DNA of 64,000 nucleotides from Pseudomonas sp. NC02 (GTDB taxonomy: Bacteria; Pseudomonadota; Gammaproteobacteria; Pseudomonadales; Pseudomonadaceae), in contig NZ_CP025624.1 of NCBI RefSeq assembly GCF_002874965.1, forward strand, positions 2,976,001 through 3,040,000, written 5' to 3'. Below are positions 24,806 to 33,272 of this stretch, in pieces; the first letter of the stretch is position 1; the number at the start of each line of letters is the position of its first letter. The position numbers and the translations under genes were made by a program. The notes under the pieces were generated by a model. That model saw only the letters and a list, made by a program, of their open reading frames with translations. It was not told the DNA's origin and ran no database searches.

Positions 24806-25030
24806 ATGGGCACTGAAAAAACCGCCGACAAAACCCCTGATGCGATCAGCTCTGAACAGGCGCAGAAAGGTCGCCAGGCTGCCGACCAGGACAGCTCTTT
24901 ACAGCGTCCCAATCCCAAGACAGAAACCATCGATAAGGTGATCACGCCGACGTCCATCAAGGACACACAACGGCAAACCGAGCAGATCAACGAGCAAGCC
25001 GCCAAGGCCGAGCGCAAGCTGGGTCGGTGA
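24806..25030 (+). CDS. Small hydrophilic protein, unknown function
   Basis: This 74-residue protein is almost entirely polar and charged (many Gln, Lys, Asp and Thr) and has no hydrophobic segment. It is probably disordered or helical (EQINEQAAKAERKL at the C terminus). CAGGAG lies about 6 bases before the ATG. It is first of three same-strand genes behind an AlgU-like promoter. No family is recognised; its context suggests a stress role. Confidence 0.75.
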   Translation: MGTEKTADKTPDAISSEQAQKGRQAADQDSSLQRPNPKTETIDKVITPTSIKDTQRQTEQINEQAAKAERKLGR

Positions 25031-25045
25031 AGAACGGAGGCATTC

Positions 25046-25477
25046 ATGGGGCGATCCATCAGCGCCGGGGAACTGGGTATTGAGCTCAAGCCCGGTGATG
25101 ACAACGCACTGTTCAAGTGGTTTGTCGCCAGCTTCCTGATGGGCAAGCGCATTCAGGCGCAGATCGCGGCGCAGGCCTATCAGGTGATTGTGGTGAAGCA
25201 TGGCCGGGACACCCCGCGCAAACTGCAACACTGCACCTCTCGCGAACTGGTGGCCATGCTCGGTGAGGCGCATTACGTGCGTTACGACGAAAGCACCGCG
25301 CAACGCCTGCTCGACCTCAGCAGCAAGTTGAATGCGGAGTACGCGGGCAAGATCAGCCATATCCACGATGCCAGTGCCGACCGTGGGGAGTTTGAAAAAC
25401 GCTTGAATGCGTTCGAGGGCGTCGGGCCGAAGACGGTGGAGATTTTCATGAGGGATGCGGCGTCGGTGTTGTTCTGA
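25046..25477 (+). CDS. Helix-hairpin-helix protein, DNA-binding type
   Basis: This 143-residue protein ends with a helix-hairpin-helix (RLNAFEGVGPKTVEIFMRDAA) as in HhH-GPD DNA glycosylases. The catalytic Lys/Asp region and iron-sulfur cysteines of those enzymes are not evident. The N-terminal part (ALFKWFVASFLMGKRIQAQIA) also resembles endonuclease III-like helices. It may bind or repair DNA. The stop codon overlaps the next start by one base (TGATG), so it is coupled to the DUF72 gene. Confidence 0.78.
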   Translation: MGRSISAGELGIELKPGDDNALFKWFVASFLMGKRIQAQIAAQAYQVIVVKHGRDTPRKLQHCTSRELVAMLGEAHYVRYDESTAQRLLDLSSKLNAEYAGKISHIHDASADRGEFEKRLNAFEGVGPKTVEIFMRDAASVLF

Positions 25478-26235
25478 TGCCGATTTTTCTCGGTTGTGCC
25501 GGTTGGAGCCTGCCTCGTGAGCAATGGCCAAGATTTCCCCGGCAGGGCACTCATCTGCAACGTTATGCCGCGTGCTTGAATGCGGTTGAAATCAACAGTT
25601 CCTTCTACCGCCCCCATCGCCCGCAGACCTACGAACGATGGGCGCAGTCAGTGCCGTCGGGCTTTGGTTTTTCGGTCAAGCTGCCACGGTACATCACCCA
25701 TGAATTACGTCTGCGTGACTGCGATACGGCATTGGATGAGTTCCTTGCACAGTGCCTGCAATTGGGCGACCGCCTGGGCTGTCTGCTGGTGCAATTGCCG
25801 CCTTCTTTAAGCTACGACCCGATCATTGCCGGCGGCTTTTTCACAGCCTTGCGTCAACGCTTCCCTGGGCCTGTGGTGCTGGAGCCGCGACACGCCAGTT
25901 GGGCGCAGGCCGGCGGGCTTTTGCAGGATTACCAGATAGGACGGGTCGCCGCCGACCCGCCGGTGATCGCTTATGGGGATGTACCGAAAGGTTGGCAAGG
26001 CGTGCGTTATTGGCGCCTGCATGGTTCGCCGCGTATCTATCACAGCGCTTACGAAACCGAGCGTTTGTGCGCGCTGACCGAGGTATTGAGAGCCTCCCTG
26101 GAGGAGGGCATTCCGACCTGGTGTATTTTCGATAATACGGCCAGCGGTCATGCGCTGGTCGATGCGCTTGCCCTCCAAGCGATGCTCGCCCCTCAGGCAT
26201 CCACTTGCATCACCTCCAGCCCCAGGCATTCATAA
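25477..26235 (+). CDS. DUF72 (YecE) family protein
   Basis: This 252-residue TIM-barrel-like protein starts with FLGCAGWSLPREQWP. It contains LNAVEINSSFYRPHRPQTYERW, FGFSVKLPRYITH, LVQLPPSL, VVLEPRHASW and YWRLHGSPRIYHSAY, all DUF72 hallmarks. The function of the family is unknown; it often lies near repair or stress genes. It is translationally coupled to the HhH protein. Its 3' end overlaps the convergent DeoR gene by 43 bases. Confidence 0.9.
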   Translation: MPIFLGCAGWSLPREQWPRFPRQGTHLQRYAACLNAVEINSSFYRPHRPQTYERWAQSVPSGFGFSVKLPRYITHELRLRDCDTALDEFLAQCLQLGDRLGCLLVQLPPSLSYDPIIAGGFFTALRQRFPGPVVLEPRHASWAQAGGLLQDYQIGRVAADPPVIAYGDVPKGWQGVRYWRLHGSPRIYHSAYETERLCALTEVLRASLEEGIPTWCIFDNTASGHALVDALALQAMLAPQASTCITSSPRHS

Positions 26236-26981
26236 GCCTCGACGCTGCCCGGCGGCACGTGCCACTCGGTAATCAGGGTATGAATGCGGCTGCACGGTGC
26301 CACCACAAATGGCTCCACGGCGCCCAGCTTATCGGCCAGGGTGACTGCCACCACGTGGGAGGCGCTGTCGAGCATAGCCTGTTTCACCGCCACTTCCTCG
26401 AAGTGCAACGAGCTGATACCGACCTGTGGATGCAGTGCGCACACACCCGTGAACAGCAGGTCGGCCTTGATGCCCTGGATCAGCCGCAATGCTTCATGCC
26501 CGCTGGCGGCCATGGTCACCGGGTTGAGTTGGCCACCGGCAAGGATCACCGTCACATTGGGATGTTCGGACAACGCGATGGCAATCATCGGTGAGTGCGT
26601 GACGGCGGTCAGCTTGATGGAATGCGGTAGTGACTGGGCGATTTGCAGCGTGGTGGTACCGGAGTCGAACAGCACGATCTGGCCGTCCTCCACGCGATCG
26701 GCGGCGAGTTGCGCCAGGTGGCGTTTGGTCGCGGTGGTTTCGCCAAACCGGGTGAAGAAATCCTTGCCGGTGTCCTTGGGCCGTGGCAGCGCACCTCCAT
26801 GCACGCGTTGCAGCAGACCGGCGGAGGCGAGTTCGCCAAGGTCGCGGCGAATGGTGTCCTGGGAAACGGCGAAATGCTCCACCAACTCCGAGGCAGTGAC
26901 TTTACCGTCGCGCTCCAGCAGCAACAGGATTTTCTGTTTGCGCAGGGAGGGCAGGTCGATGGCAGCATGGCTGTTATGCAT
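26193..26981 (-). CDS. DeoR/GlpR family transcriptional regulator
   Basis: This 262-residue protein has the DeoR HTH (RKQKILLLLERDGKVTASELVEHFAVSQDTIRRDL) followed by LLQRVHGGALP. The sugar-phosphate-type effector domain follows, with DSGTTTLQIA, TAVTHSPMIAIAL, LAGGQLNP and KADLLFTGVCALH. No operon of sugar genes is adjacent, so the target is unknown. It resembles the second DeoR gene in this window (30289-31044) closely in layout. Confidence 0.9.
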   Translation of the reverse strand: MHNSHAAIDLPSLRKQKILLLLERDGKVTASELVEHFAVSQDTIRRDLGELASAGLLQRVHGGALPRPKDTGKDFFTRFGETTATKRHLAQLAADRVEDGQIVLFDSGTTTLQIAQSLPHSIKLTAVTHSPMIAIALSEHPNVTVILAGGQLNPVTMAASGHEALRLIQGIKADLLFTGVCALHPQVGISSLHFEEVAVKQAMLDSASHVVAVTLADKLGAVEPFVVAPCSRIHTLITEWHVPPGSVEAYECLGLEVMQVDA

Positions 26982-27380
26982 GTTTTTGCTCGTTGATGCG
27001 TGTTTATGCGAGATTAATCAGCATTAGGCGCAAACGCAATGGGTTGGGGTGTCGGTGATGCCCTGCCGAGTGAGCTGAGCACCATGGAAAAACCACACCC
27101 GGTCCGGTACCAAATCCGATGGTTTCGATTCGCGAGGTGATGCAGGAGATTTTGCTGCCGCCAAGCTTTCCAACAGGGCATTACTGAGCAAAAAAATCGT
27201 AAAAAAGTAAAAAGAGTTGTCCACGAAAACCGTGGGTATCTCTGTGGATAACTTCGCTTGAGCCCGGCGGGTATGGCGATTTAACCTGCGGTTAATATTT
27301 GATCAGTCACTGTTTATGGCCAGTATGGGCAGGCTTTGCGCCTTGACAGGCACCGGCGAAACCGGTGCCGAAATGCAGAT
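26982..27380. other. 399-base gene-free spacer with DnaA-box-like sites
   Basis: I see no convincing gene here. The AT-rich stretch 27185-27215 is followed by TTGTCCACG (27217-27225) and a perfect DnaA-box match TGTGGATAA (27243-27251, complement TTATCCACA). A GGCACCGG/CCGGTGCC hairpin at 27349-27370 precedes the hydrolase stop codon and may end its transcript, although no T-run follows. Confidence 0.45.
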
Positions 27381-28322
27381 TTACGAGTCGTTTGGGCGCC
27401 CGGTGGAGGGCCCGGCAACCTGAGTGGCGCGCTTCGATTGCATCAGGCTGTCCAACGCCTGGCGATAACTGCTGCCGGCCAGTCGCATGCTGTCGTTATG
27501 AGTGGCACCGGGTACCAGCAACAGGTGTTTCGGCTGTTGGGCGGCGTCAAACAGTTGCTGGCTGAAGCGCGGTGGCACGAAGGCATCGGCGAGCCCGTGA
27601 ACCACCAGCAGCGGCATGTGGATATCAGCGATCTTGTCAATGGAATCGAACTTCTGCGACAGCAGCCAGCGCACCGGCAATGACGTATTGGCTACTGCCG
27701 TGGCCACATCTGCCAGGGAGGTAAAGGTGGACTCGATGACCAGTCCGCGCACTGGCGGCGGCACCTGATTGTTCGCTGCCTGCTTGCCCAGTTCCACCGC
27801 GAGGTCGATGGCCACCGCGCCACCCAGGGAGTGCCCGTAGATGAGGCGCTTGGCGGGGTCGGGTTGCAGCACCTGGAAGCGTTCCCAGGCAATGCGCGCG
27901 TCTTCGTACACGCTGGTTTCCGACGGCAGGTCGCCTCGACTCTGGCCGAAGCCGCGGTAGTCGATGGCCAGTACGGAAAAGCCCAGGGCCCGCAGCTGTT
28001 CGATGCGAAACAGTTGGCCAGTGAGGTTCCAGCGCACGCCGTGCAGGTAGAGAATTGCCGGCGCGTCCTTCTGTGCCGCTGGCCACCACCAGCCATGAAT
28101 ATTCTGTCCTGCCTTGAAACTCGCGGGTTTCAGGTCGAATTCCTGCACATCACGCGGCAACCCGCTGTACCAGCTGGCAGTGCCCGGCTCCACGCGAAAC
28201 AGCAACTCGCGTTCCTTGTGTTGCAGCACGGCGCAACCCACGGGCAGGCCGATGATCAGGGCGGCCATGCACAGCAGGGGAAACCAGCGCAGGCCGAGAC
28301 GGGACAGAAAACGTGAAGACAT
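27381..28322 (-). CDS. Alpha/beta hydrolase, membrane-anchored or exported
   Basis: This 313-residue protein has a hydrophobic N terminus (residues 10-32, RWFPLLCMAALIIGLPVGC, possibly a lipoprotein signal, though the lipobox is imperfect). The hydrolase domain has ILYLHG, YRGFGQSRG and nucleophile Ser in YGHSLGGA, with an Asp in HGLADAFVP and His in GATHNDS. It belongs to the YqjL/BEM46-like group of serine hydrolases. ATG 28322 has GGAA about 6 bases upstream. The natural substrate is unknown. Confidence 0.85.
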   Translation of the reverse strand: MSSRFLSRLGLRWFPLLCMAALIIGLPVGCAVLQHKERELLFRVEPGTASWYSGLPRDVQEFDLKPASFKAGQNIHGWWWPAAQKDAPAILYLHGVRWNLTGQLFRIEQLRALGFSVLAIDYRGFGQSRGDLPSETSVYEDARIAWERFQVLQPDPAKRLIYGHSLGGAVAIDLAVELGKQAANNQVPPPVRGLVIESTFTSLADVATAVANTSLPVRWLLSQKFDSIDKIADIHMPLLVVHGLADAFVPPRFSQQLFDAAQQPKHLLLVPGATHNDSMRLAGSSYRQALDSLMQSKRATQVAGPSTGRPNDS

Positions 28323-28420
28323 GAAGGTTCCAGGACACAGGCGAAGCACGGGTTTTAACAGATGCCCTGGCCGCGCAGGAAATATTCAGACGGTCGTCAC
28401 CGGACATTGCTTGCAAAGTA

Positions 28421-29308
28421 TTACATCGCCTCATCCAGCACAGAAAAGAAGTGACCGGCCAAGGGGGAAGAATTGCTGGTGTTCCAGTTGAGGTAGAGCC
28501 CGATGCTGGAGGACGCGGCGGTGAGGGGCACAAACGCCACTTTGCCACGGGGCATCGAACGGGCAATGGACTGCGGCACCAGCGCCACACCAAACCCGCA
28601 CGCCACCAGGCCAATCAGGGTGGGTAATTGATCGGCTTCCTGGACCACCCTTGGAGAGAAGCCCGCGGCCTCGCATAAAGCGATCAACTGGTGGTGATAG
28701 CCACTGCCCAATGCCTGGGGCGTGAACACAAAATCGGCGCCGGCAAAGTCCTTCAGCTCGATAGCGACGTCATCCGCATTCGGATGGTCTGCGGGCAGCG
28801 CCAGCAGGATCGGTTCATCCAGCAGCAGCCGGGATTCGATGTTATCTGCCTGGCCTGGCAGGTAGCGCAAAAAAGCGATATCGGTATCACCACTCAACAA
28901 GGCCTTGGCCTGGTTGGCGGAGGGCATTTCCTTGATCACCAACTGAACCCTGGGGAACGCCAGGCGAAACTGCCTGAGGGTATCCAGCAACCACGGATAG
29001 CCGGTGATCGACACCGAGGTGATGGTGAGCGTGCCGGCGGTTCCCTGGGACACCTGCCGGGCTTGCTCAATGCCTTGCTGCAATTGCCCGAGGACGGTGT
29101 AGGCCGTCTGAAGAAACGCCGCCCCGGCTGGCAGCAGCTTCACGCCACGACGGTCACGCTGCAGCAGGGCAAACCCCAACTTTGCCTCCAGGCGATTGAT
29201 CGCCTGGCTCAACGCTGGCTGCGCCATATGCAGGCGCTCTGCGGCCTGGTGAAAGTGCAGCGCTTCGGCAACGGCAACGAACTGGCGCAACAGGCGGGTT
29301 TCGATCAT
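28421..29308 (-). CDS. LysR family transcriptional regulator
   Basis: This 295-residue protein has a LysR HTH (MIETRLLRQFVAVAEALHF, then AQPALSQAINRLEAKLGFALLQR). The effector domain is of the CynR/CatR-like branch (GTLTITSVSITGYPWLLDTLRQF). ATG 29308 places the HTH first. It is divergent from an SDR gene, and the spacer contains a perfect ATAC-N7-GTAT site, so it probably regulates that gene and itself. Confidence 0.9.
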   Translation of the reverse strand: MIETRLLRQFVAVAEALHFHQAAERLHMAQPALSQAINRLEAKLGFALLQRDRRGVKLLPAGAAFLQTAYTVLGQLQQGIEQARQVSQGTAGTLTITSVSITGYPWLLDTLRQFRLAFPRVQLVIKEMPSANQAKALLSGDTDIAFLRYLPGQADNIESRLLLDEPILLALPADHPNADDVAIELKDFAGADFVFTPQALGSGYHHQLIALCEAAGFSPRVVQEADQLPTLIGLVACGFGVALVPQSIARSMPRGKVAFVPLTAASSSIGLYLNWNTSNSSPLAGHFFSVLDEAM

Positions 29309-29344
29309 CTGGGCTGTTCCTTCAGGTAGATGGCGGTGTGGGAC

Positions 29345-29365
29345 TTGATACGGCGCAGGTATCAA
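29345..29365. promoter_or_regulatory. LysR-type operator (TTGATAC-N7-GTATCAA)
   Basis: Perfect 7-base inverted arms, TTGATAC and GTATCAA, are separated by 7 bases. They contain the classical LysR core ATAC-N7-GTAT. The site lies between the divergent LysR (start 29308) and SDR (start 29440) genes. Confidence 0.75.
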
Positions 29366-29439
29366 TATCGCTGTTTTTCAGTATTAAACAGGACGACCAC
29401 GGGTTGTTAGGGTGGAGTGCCTATCAGGAGAACGCGACG

Positions 29440-30285
29440 ATGGACTTTACAGGTAAAACCGCAATCGTGACCGGTGCCGCCCGTGGCTTGGGGTTCAGCT
29501 ATGCGCGCGAGTTGGCGCGACTCGGCGCGCAGGTGGTAATCAGTGATATCGGTGCCGACACCCTCGGCGATGGGGCTGATCCCCAGGTGGTACAGGCGGC
29601 CGCGCTGGCGCTGCAGGGTGAAGGCCTGCGGGTGGTTGGCCACGCGGGTGACCTGTCCGGCGAAGCGGGGTGTCGAGCGCTGATCGAGTGCGCCATCACG
29701 CATTTCGGGCAGCTCGATATCCTGATCCACAATGCTGGCTGGGTCGGCTATCAGCCCATCGAGGCCGCCGACGAGGCTTTCATCCGGCGGGCCATGGGCG
29801 TCAATGTCTATGCACCGATCTGGCTGTGCAAACACGCGTGGCAGCACCTCACGCGATCTGCCTCACCCCGCATTGTGCTGACCACCTCCGACCGTGCGAT
29901 GTACACGCGCTACGTCCAGCCCGGCCTGGCGGCCTACAGCGCGGGTAAGATGGCGCAACTGGGGATCATGAATGCCTTGAGCGGGGAAGGGGCGGAGGCC
30001 GGGATCCTGGTCAATGCCATCTCGCCCGTGGCCAAGACCCGCATGTGGGGCGTGACCGGCGAGCCGCACAACCTCAAGCCGGAATGGGTCACGCCTGGGG
30101 TAATCTTCCTGGCTTCGGCAGCGTGCCAGGACAGCGGCTATATCCTGCGTGCCAGCAACGGCCAGTTCACCGCCACGCGGTTCGCGGAAAATCCGGGGGT
30201 CGAGTATCCGGTTGACCTGGCGCGGGTCAACGCCTCGGACGCTGCGCAAGTCGCCGCGTCATGGCAAGCCATCAAGGACTGTTGA
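29440..30285 (+). CDS. SDR family NAD(P)-dependent oxidoreductase
   Basis: This 281-residue protein has TGAARGLG (residues 11-18), HNAGWVG, and a Tyr-x3-Lys catalytic pair in LAAYSAGKMAQ. The insertion after strand 2 (ADTLGDGADPQVV) resembles the multifunctional (3R)-hydroxyacyl-CoA dehydrogenase branch. AGGAG lies about 8 bases before ATG 29440. It is under probable control of the divergent LysR gene through the ATAC-N7-GTAT site. The substrate is unknown. Confidence 0.88.
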   Translation: MDFTGKTAIVTGAARGLGFSYARELARLGAQVVISDIGADTLGDGADPQVVQAAALALQGEGLRVVGHAGDLSGEAGCRALIECAITHFGQLDILIHNAGWVGYQPIEAADEAFIRRAMGVNVYAPIWLCKHAWQHLTRSASPRIVLTTSDRAMYTRYVQPGLAAYSAGKMAQLGIMNALSGEGAEAGILVNAISPVAKTRMWGVTGEPHNLKPEWVTPGVIFLASAACQDSGYILRASNGQFTATRFAENPGVEYPVDLARVNASDAAQVAASWQAIKDC

Positions 30286-30288
30286 CGG

Positions 30289-31044
30289 TCACGCCAGGTA
30301 AAGCGTCAGGCCCTGAGCTTCATAGGGTTGCAGCAGGGCACGCGGCGTACTGGCCAATGCGACGATCGCGCTGACGTGTGCCAGCTCCACCACCTGGTAG
30401 GGCGACGCGGTGTTGAGCTTTTCCGAGGTGGCCAGCACGATGGTTTCTGCGGCCGCGTGACACAACGCGCGCTTGACCACTGCCTCTTCATAATCGCCGG
30501 TAGACAGGCCGGCATTCGGGTGCACGCTGCACACCCCCATGAAATACAGGTCGGCATTGACCCGGCCGATGGCCTCCAGCGTGGCCGCCCCCACCCCCAC
30601 CAGTGAGTGGCGAAACAGCCGCCCGCCGAGCATGATCACTTCAATCTGCGGATGATCCACCAGGGCCATGGCAATCGACGGACTGTGGGTGACCACGGTG
30701 GCATTCAGGTCCGCCGGCAAGTGATGGGCCAGTTGCAGGCACGTGGTACCGCCATCGATAAACACCACCTGGCCGGGCTGCACAAGTTGTGCAGCCGTCC
30801 GGCCAATGGCGATTTTTTCCTCGGGTACCAAGTGTTCCCGTACCGAAAAATCAGCCATCGCGGGGGATGCCGGCAAGGCGCCGCCGTGCACCCGCAGCAG
30901 CAAACCTTCCTTGGCCATTTCCCGCAGGTCACGCCGAATCGTGTCCTCGGAAACCTCCAGTGCCTGGCTCAACTCCTTGGCAATCAGCCGGCCGTCGCGG
31001 CGCAGCGTATCCAGCAGGTGTTGTTTACGTTGTTGGGTCAGCAT
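30289..31044 (-). CDS. DeoR/GlpR family transcriptional regulator
   Basis: This 251-residue protein has the DeoR HTH (QRKQHLLDTLRRDGRLIAKELSQALEVSEDTIRRDLREM) and RVHGGALP. The effector domain follows (IDGGTTCLQLA, TVVTHSPSIAMAL, MLGGRLFRHS, ADLYFMGVCSVHPNAGLS). ATG 31044 puts the HTH at the N terminus; longer in-frame starts add 52 unrelated residues. It is divergent from nudK, 82 bases apart, which may be its target. Confidence 0.9.
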   Translation of the reverse strand: MLTQQRKQHLLDTLRRDGRLIAKELSQALEVSEDTIRRDLREMAKEGLLLRVHGGALPASPAMADFSVREHLVPEEKIAIGRTAAQLVQPGQVVFIDGGTTCLQLAHHLPADLNATVVTHSPSIAMALVDHPQIEVIMLGGRLFRHSLVGVGAATLEAIGRVNADLYFMGVCSVHPNAGLSTGDYEEAVVKRALCHAAAETIVLATSEKLNTASPYQVVELAHVSAIVALASTPRALLQPYEAQGLTLYLA

Positions 31045-31126
31045 CGGAAGCTTCCTGCACGTTTTTTCTTGACTGTGCACGATTTTGCACGACATGCTGA
31101 ATAACACAAGACAAAAAGGTCCTGCC

Positions 31127-31714
31127 ATGGAAAACAGTCCCGTCCGCATCCACGCCGAAGAACTGCTCTCGGATAATTGGTATGTGCTGAAAAAGTACAC
31201 CTTTGACCTGCGCCGCCGCGACGGCAGTTGGCAGTCCCAGACCCGGGAGATCTATGACCGGGGCAATGGCGCGACGATCCTGCTGTACAACCGCGAGCGG
31301 CGCACGGTGTTGCTGATTCGCCAGTTCCGCATGCCTACCTACGTTAACGGCTACCACGGTTACCTGATCGAGTCTGCCGCCGGCCTGCTGGACAACGCCA
31401 GCCCCGAGGAACGCATTCGCCTGGAGGCGGAAGAAGAGACGGGCTACCGTGTGGGCCATGTAGAAAAGATCTATTCGGCCTTCATGAGCCCGGGCTCGGT
31501 GACCGAGCGCATTCACTTTTTCATCGGCGAATATCAGCCTGGCGACCGAGTCAGTGATGGCGGCGGGCTGGAGGATGAAGGTGAGGATATCGAAGTGCTG
31601 GAGTTGGGATTCGAGGAGGCCCTGGCCATGGTGGACAGTGCCGAGATCGTCGACGGCAAGACCATCATGTTGTTGCAGTACCTTGAATTGCGGATGTTGA
31701 AAGAGGGCTGGTGA
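31127..31714 (+). CDS. nudK: NudK-type Nudix hydrolase (GDP-mannose pyrophosphatase-like)
   Basis: This 195-residue protein has the Nudix box at about residues 87-109 ([12 protein letters not shown], then EAEEETGY). NudK-specific context is present: [19 protein letters not shown] at the N terminus and [18 protein letters not shown] after the box. NudK hydrolyses GDP-mannose and related nucleotide sugars. An AAGGT precedes the ATG. The stop overlaps the start of the lipase-like gene by one base (TGATG), so the two are coupled. Confidence 0.88.
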   Translation: MENSPVRIHAEELLSDNWYVLKKYTFDLRRRDGSWQSQTREIYDRGNGATILLYNRERRTVLLIRQFRMPTYVNGYHGYLIESAAGLLDNASPEERIRLEAEEETGYRVGHVEKIYSAFMSPGSVTERIHFFIGEYQPGDRVSDGGGLEDEGEDIEVLELGFEEALAMVDSAEIVDGKTIMLLQYLELRMLKEGW

Positions 31715-32916
31715 TGTCGCGTCGGTTATCGCTTGCGCTGGCGGTGTTGCTGGCGGGATACAGTGGTGTGAGCGCTGCGCAAACACCCGTCGGTGATGGT
31801 GGTGTTCCCGCGTTCTATACCTGGGCGGACAAGGTGCCCGCGTCACCCGGGCGGATGCTGCGCAGCGAACCGTTGACCGATCAGCAAAGCCTGGCCGAGG
31901 CGGGGCAGAATATTCGCATCCTGTACACGTCCACCGACGGTCTCGATACCCATAAACGGATTGTCGTTTCCGGTGCGCTGTTCCTGCCCAAGGGCACACC
32001 GCCGCCGGGTGGCTGGCCGCTGATGGCGTGGGCCCACGGCACGGTGGGGAGTGCCGATATCTGCGCGCCGTCGTTCGCCGGTCGCAGCCCGCGGGATACG
32101 CGCTATCTCAATTATTGGCTGGCTCAGGGCTACGCGATTGTCGCTACCGATTACCAGGGGCTTGGGACGCCTGGCCTGCATCCGTATGGTTTGACCAGCC
32201 CGCTGGCCTATGGGGTGCTCGACAGCATTCGCGCGGTAGGGGCGGGTGGTTTCGAACTCTCCAAACGTGTGGTGGTGTTTGGGCAGTCACAGGGTGGCCG
32301 TGCTGCGTTTGCCACGGCGGTCTATGCGAAAGACTATGCGCCCGAGTTGGATATCGTGGGGGTGGTGGCGACCGGTACGCCTTACGCGGCCACCCATAAA
32401 ACGGGAGGCAGTGCCGAGTTGGAAAAGGCCCGCAGTTCGGTGGTGCCGACCTTTGCCTATAACTTGCTGCGGCTGAGTACTGTCACGTTGTTTGACCCTG
32501 GGTTTGTGGCTGCGGATTACTTGAGCGAGCGTGCAGTGCCTGCGTTTGAGAGCAGCCGGCGGGATTGTTTGCATGCCATTGAGCAGCGGGTGATGGCTGA
32601 TGGGCTCAGCTTCAATGACAGTTTCAAGCGGTCGCCGAAAGAGGCGCTCGACAAGGTTTATCGTGAGTCGGCGTATCCGACGTTGAAGACGGATATTCCG
32701 GTTTTTGTCGGTACGGGGGGGCGGGATCAGGATGTGTTTGTGCCGGGGCAAAAGGCGCTGGTCAGGGATGCGTGCAAGGTCGGGGACCGGATTGAATGGC
32801 ATTTTTATCCTGAGCTGGATCACTCCGCTACGGTCAATGGTTCGCTCGTGGACTCGACGCCGTTTGTGCGTAAGGCGTTTGCGGGGGAGGTGATTGGTGG
32901 GAATTGTGGGGGGTAG
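31714..32916 (+). CDS. Exported alpha/beta hydrolase of the secretory lipase type
   Basis: This 400-residue protein has a signal peptide (residues 1-22, LALAVLLAGYSGVSAAQ). A hydrolase domain follows with AWAHGTVGSADICAPS, nucleophile Ser in FGQSQGG, ATDYQGLGTPG, and late Asp/His in GGRDQDVFV and ELDHSATV. This is the pattern of the LIP secretory lipase family. Substrate and localisation beyond export are unknown. It is translationally coupled to nudK, an odd pairing of a cytoplasmic nucleotide hydrolase and an exported lipase. Confidence 0.82.
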   Translation: MSRRLSLALAVLLAGYSGVSAAQTPVGDGGVPAFYTWADKVPASPGRMLRSEPLTDQQSLAEAGQNIRILYTSTDGLDTHKRIVVSGALFLPKGTPPPGGWPLMAWAHGTVGSADICAPSFAGRSPRDTRYLNYWLAQGYAIVATDYQGLGTPGLHPYGLTSPLAYGVLDSIRAVGAGGFELSKRVVVFGQSQGGRAAFATAVYAKDYAPELDIVGVVATGTPYAATHKTGGSAELEKARSSVVPTFAYNLLRLSTVTLFDPGFVAADYLSERAVPAFESSRRDCLHAIEQRVMADGLSFNDSFKRSPKEALDKVYRESAYPTLKTDIPVFVGTGGRDQDVFVPGQKALVRDACKVGDRIEWHFYPELDHSATVNGSLVDSTPFVRKAFAGEVIGGNCGG

Positions 32917-33272
32917 CTTTTTGGGGAGGTATATCCGTTATTCAGGTAACGGCGACTTATGGTTTCGCTCTTACAGCGAGTCACTTTGCAAAAGCCGGAA
33001 TGCCGGCCCAGCCCAAAGTAAGTAAAGGGAGCTGCCTCCGCCGCTTTATGTGGGAGCGGGCTTGCTCGCGAAAAACCTGAGAGCGCCACGTTGAATCAGG
33101 ATACCCACGTCATCGTTAACGACCTTCGCGAGCAAGCCCGCTCCCACATTTGGACCGTGTCCGCCTTTGATTTTGCGGTTGCTTCACCCCACTCAAGCCG
33201 GCTGGTAGGCCGCTGTGAGAGCGCAACCCAATAGCGGCCATAACCGCAGCAACGGATATGCCCCCAACCCCA
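32917..33272. other. 356-base gene-free spacer with two repeat elements
   Basis: No credible gene is present. The left part (about 32960-33030) contains a sequence widely scattered in pseudomonad genomes (CAGCGAGTCACTTTG, then CCCAAAGTAAGTAAAG, forming an imperfect inverted pair). The middle holds the perfect REP palindrome listed separately. The rest, 33150-33272, shows nothing I can name. Confidence 0.55.
33048..33149. repeat. REP pair (GTGGGAGCGGGCTTGCTCGCGAA type), perfect inverted
   Basis: The arms at 33048-33072 and 33125-33149 are exact 25-base inverted copies separated by 52 bases. This is the commonest REP type in P. fluorescens-group genomes and the same family as the arm at the start of the window. 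Confidence 0.9.

Noticed and set aside
27024..27224. A 66-codon minus-strand open frame in the 26982-27380 spacer
   Set aside because: No similarity to any family I know, no ribosome site, and AT-rich codons unlike the neighbours.
27185..27251. Chromosomal replication origin
   Set aside because: Only one perfect DnaA box, and none of the genes that flank pseudomonad origins.
32820..33089. An 89-codon minus-strand open frame
   Set aside because: It crosses a REP element and a scattered pseudomonad repeat, and has no domain or ribosome site.
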